A DNA stretch of 64,000 nucleotides. Origin: Chryseobacterium angstadtii. GTDB taxonomy: Bacteria > Bacteroidota > Bacteroidia > Flavobacteriales > Weeksellaceae. This document shows positions 19,206-26,439 of the stretch, one piece after another; the stretch's first letter is position 1; each line of letters opens with the position of its first letter. The notes under the pieces are model-generated. The model was given only the letters and a program-made list of their open reading frames with translations, was not told the DNA's origin and made no database searches. The translations under genes and the position numbers were made by a program. The stretch spans positions 1 through 64,000 of the forward strand of contig NZ_LFND01000001.1 in assembly GCF_001045465.1 (NCBI RefSeq), in the 5' to 3' direction.

Positions 19206-20024
19206 ATGAATACAATTAAAATCATAATTCTTATTTTGACCTCAGTAAACATTTTTGGTCAAAACAAACAATTTTTCTATGAATACAAATTCATTCCTGA
19301 TTCTAATAACGTGAAAAATTTAGACAAAGAAATAATGGTTTTGAATATTGGTCATGATAAATCGGAATTCTATAGTTTTGAGAAATACAAATCGGACTCA
19401 ACAATGAATGCAGATTTAAAGAAAGGAATCTTTTCCATGCCCTTTAACAAAAAAATGAATAGTGATAGAGTCGTTAGAGATATTAATACTCAAAAAATTG
19501 AATTTATTACATCTCTTGAGCCTTATAGATATTCAGTTAGTCAGAATATAGATTTGAAATGGAATATACTTGCAGAGTTTAATAATATTTTAGGGTATAC
19601 TGTGCAAAAAGCAACCACAGAGTTTGGAGGCAGAAAGTGGATTGCCTGGTTTGCAAAAGAGATCCCAATACAAAGTGGTCCGTATAAATTTTTTGGACTT
19701 CCGGGGTTGATACTTAAAATAGAGGATGTTCACAAAAACCACATTTTTGAATTAAAAGGAATAAAAACCACAAAAGGAGACTTCAATTATCCTTACGTGA
19801 ATAATTTTAAAGATGTGAAAATTACGTATCCAAAATATGTAAAAATTTATAGAAATTTTAGGAAAAATCCTATGGCAGGTTCAGTTGGGGCTTTTCCAGA
19901 CCAAACAGATGCTAATGGTGTTTTTCACTCGGGAGATGAAATTTTTCGTCAATTCGAGAAAGCAGCGCTTGAAAACTTGAAGAAAGACAATAATATTATC
20001 GAAATTGACTTACTTAAAAATTAA
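19206..20024 (+). CDS. GLPGLI family secreted protein
   Basis: This 272-residue protein begins with a signal peptide (NTIKIIILILTSVNIFGQ) and contains the family-defining stretch FFGLPGLILKIED at about residues 160-173. GLPGLI proteins are abundant exported proteins of Bacteroidota, often near peptide or T9SS genes, with no known function. GGRKWIAWFAKEIPIQSGPYKF upstream of the motif is also typical. It follows the broken peptide gene by 66 nt in the same orientation. Its A+T-rich codon use resembles the rest of the accessory locus rather than the housekeeping genes. Confidence 0.88.
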   Translation: MNTIKIIILILTSVNIFGQNKQFFYEYKFIPDSNNVKNLDKEIMVLNIGHDKSEFYSFEKYKSDSTMNADLKKGIFSMPFNKKMNSDRVVRDINTQKIEFITSLEPYRYSVSQNIDLKWNILAEFNNILGYTVQKATTEFGGRKWIAWFAKEIPIQSGPYKFFGLPGLILKIEDVHKNHIFELKGIKTTKGDFNYPYVNNFKDVKITYPKYVKIYRNFRKNPMAGSVGAFPDQTDANGVFHSGDEIFRQFEKAALENLKKDNNIIEIDLLKN

Positions 20025-20083
20025 TTGTTATCTTCATAATTACTAAATAAGCACAAAATCATCATATGAATTCCGGTCGCCTC

Positions 20084-20262
20084 ATGGACTCCTTCAAACT
20101 CAATAAATAAGAATTTTATTTCCAGTTCAATTCTCATTCAAATTATCCTTCAGCTTTGACTTTAAGTCATACTTTTATTTTTTTAGACTAAAAAAATGAT
20201 GCTTATGAAATGGATAAAAAATATTAGGACGAATGCCTGAAAATTTATTCGTATCATGGAAG
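20084..20262 (+). pseudogene. decayed 5' fragment of a VKOR-thioredoxin fusion paralogue
   Basis: The segment aligns with the first 60 or so codons of the intact gene at 20467. TTCCAGTTCAATTC is shared exactly, followed by near-matches over AATTATCCTTC, AATGATGC and TATGA-CTTGATAA-type blocks in the same order and spacing. It contains frame-breaking changes and stops and no valid start. Similarity fades after about 20262. It is a relic of a duplicated or replaced gene immediately upstream of the living copy. Confidence 0.7.
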
Positions 20263-20422
20263 ATCTTTCCGAAGCCATCCAATATCCTTATTGAGGAATA
20301 TTGAATGTAGAGTTTCATGATGAAAATATTTATTTTTTTAACTGAATCAATTAAAAAATATAGATTTTTTTACACATAATCAAATATTTAACAATTATAT
20401 ATCACAGTTAAAAGAAAAAAGT

Positions 20423-20452
20423 TTGTTTTTTTAAAACATCTGCGTATTTTAG
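20423..20452 (+). promoter_or_regulatory. predicted promoter of the VKOR-thioredoxin gene
   Basis: TTG at 20423-20425 is followed after 19 nt by TATTTTAG (20445-20452), one base off TAnnTTTG. It lies 14 nt before the ATG at 20467. Confidence 0.4.
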
Positions 20453-20466
20453 TTAAAAATATTACT

Positions 20467-21975
20467 ATGATTTTCGACAAACTAATTAACTATCTAAAAC
20501 TCGATAAACAGGAATTTTCGTTCCAGTTCAATTCCCATCCGAATTATCCTTCCGCATTAGCTTTTAGTGATACACTTAATTTTATGGGTGTAAAAAATGA
20601 TGCCTATGAGCTTGATAAGGAATATTGGGATGAGCTGCCGGAAGAATTTATCGCGATTGTAGATAATTCCTTTTCTTTAGTCAAGAAATCGGGAAGCAGT
20701 TATTCAGTTTATTCGGAAAAAGCCAAAACACTCAATAAAGAAGAATTACACAAAAAATCTACAGATTTTGTTCTGCTCTTTGAAAAAACCGACCAAGCAG
20801 AAAATAGGCTGGCTTTCAACTTCCAACCTCTATTATACCTTGTATTTGCCATTATCCTTATATATTCTTTTTTCAGTCAGAGTCTTTATGAAGCCTTTTT
20901 TAATCTTCTTTCCTTAGCGGGTGTTTATATTTCCATGGAAATATTCAATCAGAAGTTCGGGAACAACTCTACAGTAATTGGAAGTATATGTGGAGACACT
21001 TCAGCCAAGCAGACAGCCAACTCATGTGATAAGATCATCAAACAGGATAAAACCAGCATTTTAGGCTTAAAATTTTCGGATTTTTCCCTGATTTATTTTG
21101 CAGGACTTACCATCCTGGGACTTTTCCTTCCCTCTACAGCTTATATTGTAAAAGGATTTACTATTGTTTCTGTAATTGCTATTGCCTATTCATTATATAT
21201 TCAGGCTTTTGTAGAAAAAACATTCTGCAGGGTATGTCTTCTGATTATTTCAATTCTGGGCGGCCAGCTTGCCCTTAGAATTCTGTTTTTTGAAAATACT
21301 CCGTTCAGCGTAGGAGCACTTCTGCTGACTGCTGTTATGTGGATAGTGACCTTCTCTGCTGTATTGTATTTCAGCACTATTCTTTCTCAGAAAGAAAATC
21401 TTCAGAAATCCAATGCCAAGAACCTTAGATTTAAAAGAAATTACGAGCTTTTCAAAAGCCAGATCCTTGAAAATGAAAGAATCCGGTTTCAGGATACCGA
21501 GACTTTTTCGCTGGGAAAAAAAGACGCAAAACTTCGTCTTTCTATTGTATCAAATCCTTACTGCGGATTCTGTAAAGACGGGCATAAAATAATGGAAGGA
21601 CTTCTTGAAAAATATCCTGATGATATTTCCGTACAGATCCGTTTCAACTATTCTCCGGAAAGAGCCGATGAAAAATACACCAAACTGCTTTCTGCATTCA
21701 GCTCAATCTATCACAATAAACCTCAGAACGAATTTCTTAAAGCTGTTGAAGAATGGTTTGAGACAAGAGACGAGAACAAAATTGCTGCATTATCCGGATC
21801 CACTGCACAGGAAGATCTTACTCCATTCATTGAAATGACAAAAGATAACAGCAGCGCCGGACTGAATTTTACCCCTATTTTTATTCTGAACGGATATCAG
21901 TTCCCGGATAAGTACGACCGTGAAGATATTTGGTTCTTCGTTGACGAATTGATGGAAGACGAGGACTTTCAATAA
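20467..21975 (+). CDS. C39-like domain / VKOR / thioredoxin fusion protein
   Basis: This is a 502-residue predicted disulfide-forming membrane enzyme. Residues 1-105 resemble a C39 peptidase-like domain, but the catalytic cysteine is absent (SHPNYPSALAF where active enzymes have a D-C-G core). Residues 120-305 form a VKOR-type quinone-linked domain with several membrane segments, a loop cysteine pair (C175, C187) and the CRVC redox motif (C254, C257). Residues 340-500 are a DsbA/thioredoxin-like domain with CGFC (C366, C369). VKOR passes electrons from the thioredoxin partner to quinone, oxidising exported proteins. Between cysteine-rich peptide genes and their exporter, the likely substrates are those peptides. 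The pseudo-C39 domain may bind their leaders, which is inference. Confidence 0.85.
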   Translation: MIFDKLINYLKLDKQEFSFQFNSHPNYPSALAFSDTLNFMGVKNDAYELDKEYWDELPEEFIAIVDNSFSLVKKSGSSYSVYSEKAKTLNKEELHKKSTDFVLLFEKTDQAENRLAFNFQPLLYLVFAIILIYSFFSQSLYEAFFNLLSLAGVYISMEIFNQKFGNNSTVIGSICGDTSAKQTANSCDKIIKQDKTSILGLKFSDFSLIYFAGLTILGLFLPSTAYIVKGFTIVSVIAIAYSLYIQAFVEKTFCRVCLLIISILGGQLALRILFFENTPFSVGALLLTAVMWIVTFSAVLYFSTILSQKENLQKSNAKNLRFKRNYELFKSQILENERIRFQDTETFSLGKKDAKLRLSIVSNPYCGFCKDGHKIMEGLLEKYPDDISVQIRFNYSPERADEKYTKLLSAFSSIYHNKPQNEFLKAVEEWFETRDENKIAALSGSTAQEDLTPFIEMTKDNSSAGLNFTPIFILNGYQFPDKYDREDIWFFVDELMEDEDFQ

Positions 21976-22020
21976 GAATTTATCCACGAATTGAAAAATT
22001 CACTATCTTAGGAAAAAATA

Positions 22021-22055
22021 TAAGCGTATTCCGAAAAGCTTTGAAAGAGTAGGAA
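22021..22055 (+). promoter_or_regulatory. conserved box upstream of six-Cys peptide, copy A
   Basis: TAAGCG-AT-TCCGAAAAGCTT then AGAGTAGGAA recurs at 24621-24652 upstream of the other intact peptide, with the same distance (about 20 nt) to the ATG. It lies in the probable 5' untranslated region and may be a regulatory or translational element. Confidence 0.6.
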
Positions 22056-22075
22056 GCCAAAAACTAAACGACATT

Positions 22076-22252
22076 ATGAAAAATTTAAAAAAAGTATCAA
22101 GAGAAAACTTAAAGACAATTAAAGGAGGATTTAGAAGATGTCCTGATAATGGAGAATGCGGTGGAGATCTGTGCTGTGCAAACGGTGCATGCAGACCCAT
22201 ATCCGGCGCAGGTCCTGATACTTATTACTGTACTGCGTACCCTATCAACTAA
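22076..22252 (+). CDS. six-Cys GG-leader peptide with knottin-like spacing
   Basis: The gene encodes a 58-residue precursor. Its 18-residue leader (MKNLKKVSRENLKTIKGG) ends in the GG that C39 peptidases cut after. The 40-residue core has six cysteines spaced C-x5-C-x4-CC-x4-C-x12-C, within the range of inhibitor cystine knots. Segments CPDNGECGGDLCC and ANGACRP are glycine-rich and turn-prone. No radical SAM or lanthionine enzyme is nearby. The upstream neighbour is the VKOR-thioredoxin fusion and the downstream neighbour, past a hairpin, is the C39 exporter. It is therefore the best-supported substrate of the locus. A bacteriocin-like role is likely but unproven. Confidence 0.82.
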   Translation: MKNLKKVSRENLKTIKGGFRRCPDNGECGGDLCCANGACRPISGAGPDTYYCTAYPIN

Positions 22253-22346
22253 TATGACTTCTTTCCAGAAGTTGTTCATCAAAACAGTAAGCTAAAATGG
22301 CACTATTAGTAGCCTATGAACCGTTAAGTACAACAATGAATAAAGC

Positions 22347-22377
22347 AAAAATGTCGTCCTTTCGTGACGGCATTTTA
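22347..22377 (+). terminator. hairpin between peptide and exporter genes
   Basis: AAAATGTCGTC and GACGGCATTTT form an 11-bp stem with one G-U pair and a short loop, ending in a T-rich run 16 nt before the exporter start. It probably lets the peptide mRNA be made in excess over the downstream exporter. Confidence 0.65.
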
Positions 22378-22392
22378 TAATGAGTATTAATT

Positions 22393-24585
22393 TTGAAGAA
22401 ATTTCCCTTTTATAAACAGCCGGATGCTAAAGACTGCGGACCTACCTGCCTTAGAATTGTAAGTAAATATTACGGCAGAAGTATCTCTCTGCAGCAGATT
22501 CGTACCCTTTCTGAAACTACCCGTGAAGGAAGCAGCCTTTTAGGTCTGAGCGATGCATCAGAAAATTTAGGATTCCGTTCTCTTGGAGTCCAGATCAATT
22601 TCAATACCCTTGCAGAAGAAGTTCCCTTCCCCTGCATTGTACACTGGAACAAGAACCATTTCGTTGTTGTTTATAAAATTGATAAAAATAATAAAGTCTA
22701 TATTTCAGATCCCAGTTATGGACTGATTACGTATAGCCGTGAAGAATTCATCAAATTATGGATCGGAGAAAATGCCAACGAAAATACAGAAGAAGGAATT
22801 GCCCTGATTCTCGAAACTACACCTGCATTTTTTCAGACAGAGTTTGATGCGGAGGAAAGCAAAGCCAGCTTCTCTTTCCTTTCAAAATACCTTTTTAAGT
22901 ATAAATCTCTCGTTATACAGCTGGCTGTAGGGCTTCTGGCAGGAAGTTTACTTTCGCTTATTTTCCCTTTCCTTACCCAAAGTATTGTAGACGTCGGGAT
23001 ACAAAACCAGGATCTCAATTTCATTTACGTAGTTCTTCTCGCGCAGATTATGCTGTTTCTGGGAAGAATGGGAATTGAAGTGATCCGAAGCTGGATTCTT
23101 CTCCACCTTTCGGCAAGAATCAACATTTCCATTATTTCCGATTTCTTTATCAAATTAATGAGGCTTCCCATAAGCTTCTTTGATACGAGAATGACGGGAG
23201 ATATCATGCAGAGAATCAATGACCACCACAGAATCGAACAGCTACTGACGAGTTCATCGCTAAATACCCTGTTCTCTTTGGTGAACCTTATTATATTCAG
23301 TATTGTTCTCCTTTTTTATGACTACAGATTATTTATTGTTTATCTGATAGGAGCCGCGTTATATATCGGATGGATCAGCTTTTTCCTTAGCAAAAGAAAG
23401 GAACTGGATTACAAAAGATTCTCTCAGGTTTCTCAGGAGCAAAGTAAGGTAATTGAACTTATCAACGGGATGCAGGAGATCAAGATGCACAATGCCGAAA
23501 AGCAGAAGCGTTGGGACTGGGAATTCCTGCAGGTAAAATTATTTAAAATCCGTATCAAGTCTCTTTCCCTGGAACAGTGGCAGTCTGTAGGAGGAAATTT
23601 CATTAACCAGATGAAAGATATTCTGGTGAGTTTCCTGTCTGCAAAACTTGTGCTTAGCGGAAACCTTACCCTGGGTATGATGCTTTCGGTACAATACATC
23701 ATCGGGCAGCTGAACAGTCCGCTGTTACAGTTGATCGATTTTATCAAGCAGACTCAGGATGCCAAAATTTCCCTTGAAAGGCTTGGTGAAATTCACGACA
23801 AAGAAGATGAAGAAGACAAGAACGAGCAGTATGCGGGAGAAATTCCTCAAAAAGATATTGATGTAAAAAACATATCATTCAGATACATCGGGTCTGATGT
23901 TCCGGTATTTGAAGATCTTACCTTAACCATCCCTTATCAGAAAACCACAGCTATTGTAGGGGCCAGCGGAAGTGGAAAAACCACTCTTTTAAAACTTCTG
24001 ATGAAATTTTACGAGCCCAATTCCGGAGAAATCAAGCTTGGAAGTACCCAGCTGAGTAATATTTCTCCAAGATTCTGGAGAGATCATTGCGGAGTGGTAA
24101 TGCAGGAAGGCTATGTATTCAATGATACCATAGCCAACAATATTGCGGTTGGAGAAGATCATATAGACAAACAGAAATTAAGACGTGCCGTTGAAATAGC
24201 CAACATCAAAGAATTCATTGAGGGTCTTCCTTTAAGTTACAACACAAAGATCGGAAATGAGGGTGTAGGAGTCAGCGGTGGCCAAAAGCAGCGGCTTTTC
24301 ATTGCCAGAGCCGTTTACAAATCTCCTGAATTCATCTTTTTCGATGAAGCAACTTCTGCTTTGGATGCTAATAATGAAAAAGTAATCATGGAAAATCTGG
24401 AGCAGTTCTTCAAAGGAAAAACAGCCATTGTAATTGCCCACAGATTATCAACGGTAAAGCATGCCGACAAAATCATAGTTCTGGACAAAGGCCAGGTAGT
24501 AGAGGAAGGAAACCATGCCGAACTGGTTTCTTTAAAAGGAGAATACTACAGACTGGTGAAGAATCAGCTGGAGCTTGGAAATTAA
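22393..24585 (+). CDS. peptidase-containing ABC exporter (C39 family)
   Basis: This 730-residue transporter cleaves GG leaders while exporting peptides. The N-terminal C39 peptidase (1-135) has its catalytic triad: Cys15 in KDCGPTCL, His89 in KNHFVVVY and Asp106 in ISDPSYG. A six-segment ABC membrane domain follows (about 165-450). The nucleotide-binding domain (480-730) has Walker A GASGSGKTT at about 522-530, the signature VSGGQKQR, Walker B FIFFDEATSALD and the H-loop AHRLS. The start codon is TTG at 22393. It lies between two six-Cys peptide genes and just upstream of a HlyD adaptor, forming the core of a type I peptide-secretion system. A TolC-like outer-membrane partner is not in the window. 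Confidence 0.95.
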   Translation: MKKFPFYKQPDAKDCGPTCLRIVSKYYGRSISLQQIRTLSETTREGSSLLGLSDASENLGFRSLGVQINFNTLAEEVPFPCIVHWNKNHFVVVYKIDKNNKVYISDPSYGLITYSREEFIKLWIGENANENTEEGIALILETTPAFFQTEFDAEESKASFSFLSKYLFKYKSLVIQLAVGLLAGSLLSLIFPFLTQSIVDVGIQNQDLNFIYVVLLAQIMLFLGRMGIEVIRSWILLHLSARINISIISDFFIKLMRLPISFFDTRMTGDIMQRINDHHRIEQLLTSSSLNTLFSLVNLIIFSIVLLFYDYRLFIVYLIGAALYIGWISFFLSKRKELDYKRFSQVSQEQSKVIELINGMQEIKMHNAEKQKRWDWEFLQVKLFKIRIKSLSLEQWQSVGGNFINQMKDILVSFLSAKLVLSGNLTLGMMLSVQYIIGQLNSPLLQLIDFIKQTQDAKISLERLGEIHDKEDEEDKNEQYAGEIPQKDIDVKNISFRYIGSDVPVFEDLTLTIPYQKTTAIVGASGSGKTTLLKLLMKFYEPNSGEIKLGSTQLSNISPRFWRDHCGVVMQEGYVFNDTIANNIAVGEDHIDKQKLRRAVEIANIKEFIEGLPLSYNTKIGNEGVGVSGGQKQRLFIARAVYKSPEFIFFDEATSALDANNEKVIMENLEQFFKGKTAIVIAHRLSTVKHADKIIVLDKGQVVEEGNHAELVSLKGEYYRLVKNQLELGN

Positions 24586-24620
24586 TTTCCATACAATTCC
24601 GTACAAAAAAACAAATCACT

Positions 24621-24652
24621 AAAGCGATATCCGAAAAGCTTACAGAGTAGGA
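24621..24652 (+). promoter_or_regulatory. conserved box upstream of six-Cys peptide, copy B
   Basis: This is the second copy of the element at 22021-22055: AAAGCG-AT-TCCGAAAAGCTT then AGAGTAGGAA, with a 2-3 nt deletion between the halves. It ends 20 nt before the ATG at 24673. Confidence 0.6.
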
Positions 24653-24672
24653 AAAAATAAAATTATGTTACT

Positions 24673-24870
24673 ATGAAAAATCTAAAAAAATTAACAAGAA
24701 CCGATCTTAAATCTCTTGCAGGAGGAGGAAGAGTCTGTGGGGATTATTTTCCGGAAAATCCACCTGAAATAGGAACACCTTTCCAATGTGACTGTGGTTT
24801 GGCATGGTGCGAAAAAATGACAGCTTGTGTTCATCCTAGCTTTTTCTCGCCTGCAAACTGTAGAGTATAA
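24673..24870 (+). CDS. six-Cys GG-leader peptide
   Basis: This 65-residue precursor has leader MKNLKKLTRTDLKSLAGG and a core with six cysteines spaced 16-1-4-5-10. The core is proline- and aromatic-rich (PENPPEIG, HPSFFSPANC) and shares no clear sequence with the other peptides. The leader is nearly identical to that of the 22076 peptide, and both carry the same upstream box. It lies between the C39 exporter and the HlyD adaptor, so it is a probable export substrate. A dyad near 24903-24935 (ATATCAGCA/TGCTGATAT) may end its transcript. Confidence 0.8.
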   Translation: MKNLKKLTRTDLKSLAGGGRVCGDYFPENPPEIGTPFQCDCGLAWCEKMTACVHPSFFSPANCRV

Positions 24871-25048
24871 AGACAAGGAAGCATTTTATGCTTAACATCT
24901 ATATATCAGCAGCTTTCTTCAGAGGGTTGCTGATATCTCAAAAATTGTATGATTTACAATAGTTTACAGGCCATCCGTTCTGCAAACTATATAGATTTAA
25001 TTACTGGAAATGGTATTAGATCTTCATAGATTTAATTTTTTTAATACA

Positions 25049-26347
25049 ATGTCAAAAGATATTTTAGATAACATAGAACTCCGCTCTGAAAGTGTTCAGG
25101 ACATTCTTACCCAGCCTCCTCATTGGATGATACGCTGGGGAAACAGCGTTATATTAATTATACTTCTGCTTATCCTTGTGATGAGTTATATGATCAAGTA
25201 TCCGGAATTTGTAGCCGCCCCGGTTATTGTTACCTCACAAAACCCACCTGAGAAAATAGAAGCCAGAACCAGCTCAAAAATCGAGAAAATTTTCATCAAG
25301 GATCATCAGGAGGTTAAGAAAAATGATGTCCTTATGGTAATGCAGTCTACTGCCAACTATAAAGATGTTCTGGAACTGAAAAAGCTGGTAGATTCCATAT
25401 CTCCTCAGCAGCTTCAGAGTTTTCCTATTGCTCAGACTTCAAGATTCAAACTTGGGGAACTGCAAGGAGATTATAACAGTTTTGCAAAGGCTTTTCAGGA
25501 TGAAGAACTTTTCACAAGACTTCAGCCGTACGCTCCGGAAAATATAGCAGCCAATCAAAGTATCTCGGAATACAGAGTAAGAATCGCTACTCTGAAACAA
25601 CAGAAAAATCTGGAACTCGCCAAATACGAATTATCCAAAAAAAGTTACCAGAGATCCCAGGAACTTTTCAACCAGGGAGTAATTGCTTCTATGGAACTTG
25701 AAAACGAAAAAATAAAATATCTTCAGGCTCAGCAGAATCTTGAAAACCTTAATATTTCTATCTCTCAGATGGATGAAGGAATTTCCAATCTGAATAAAAC
25801 AAAAAGCGGAACCGCTATTAACACTGAAAAAGACAAAATCACCTACTCTTCCCAGACTTTACAGCTTTTTGAACAGCTTCGTAAATCCTTGAAGCAGTGG
25901 GAACAGAATTATCTTGTGATTTCTTCTACAGATGGTATGGCCAGTTTTCAACAGTTCTTCGGTGAAAACCAGTTTGTAAAAATGTCTGAACCTATTCTTT
26001 CCATTCTTCCTACCAATAAAGAGAAGCTCGTAGGCAGAATGTCTGTTCCTACCGTGAACTCTGGAAAAGTAGCCAGAGGCCAAAAGGTATTGATCAAACT
26101 AGACAACTACCGTTTCCAGGAATATGGTATAGTGGAAGGTCAGGTACAGAATATTTCGCTTATCCCTGATGACAAGGGAAATTATTATGTTGACATCACC
26201 CTTCCCAAAGGATTAAAAACAAGCTACAATCAAAAGCTTCCTTTTGACAAAGAGCTTAGAGGTAATGCAGAGATCGTCACTCAGGATCTTCGCCTTATTG
26301 AAAGGTTCTTCTACCAAATCAGAAAATTATTGGGATACCAAAGCTAG
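25049..26347 (+). CDS. HlyD-family membrane fusion protein
   Basis: This periplasmic adaptor links the ABC exporter to an outer-membrane channel. The 432-residue protein has a cytoplasmic N terminus (about 1-28), one membrane segment (about 30-50: SVILIILLLILVMSYMI), a lipoyl/barrel region (IEARTSSKIEKIFIKDHQEVKKNDVLMVMQ) and a long coiled-coil hairpin. The second half holds the beta-barrel return region (LVGRMSVPTVNSGKVARGQKVLIKLDNYRFQEYG). The ORF extends to 25010, but the ATG at 25049 gives the usual polar start. It is the last gene of the export locus, followed by a strong terminator. Confidence 0.92.
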   Translation: MSKDILDNIELRSESVQDILTQPPHWMIRWGNSVILIILLLILVMSYMIKYPEFVAAPVIVTSQNPPEKIEARTSSKIEKIFIKDHQEVKKNDVLMVMQSTANYKDVLELKKLVDSISPQQLQSFPIAQTSRFKLGELQGDYNSFAKAFQDEELFTRLQPYAPENIAANQSISEYRVRIATLKQQKNLELAKYELSKKSYQRSQELFNQGVIASMELENEKIKYLQAQQNLENLNISISQMDEGISNLNKTKSGTAINTEKDKITYSSQTLQLFEQLRKSLKQWEQNYLVISSTDGMASFQQFFGENQFVKMSEPILSILPTNKEKLVGRMSVPTVNSGKVARGQKVLIKLDNYRFQEYGIVEGQVQNISLIPDDKGNYYVDITLPKGLKTSYNQKLPFDKELRGNAEIVTQDLRLIERFFYQIRKLLGYQS

Positions 26348-26372
26348 CGTATTCCTTCAGGATATTGAAATC

Positions 26373-26405
26373 AAAAACCGCAGCTCAGAACAGCTGCGGT
26401 TTTCT
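26373..26405. terminator. bidirectional terminator between convergent units
   Basis: AAAACCGCAGCT and AGCTGCGGTTTT form a 12-bp perfect stem with a 6-nt loop and a T-rich exit on both strands. It ends the peptide-export locus and the opposing 26440-29546 unit. Confidence 0.9.
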
Positions 26406-26439
26406 TTTATAAAATTAAAATCGTCATGAAAAACCGGGT

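Noticed and set aside
22076..24870. Lantibiotic or sactipeptide interpretation of the GG-leader peptides
   Set aside because: No LanM/LanB/LanC or radical-SAM gene is present anywhere near; the disulfide route is the simpler reading.
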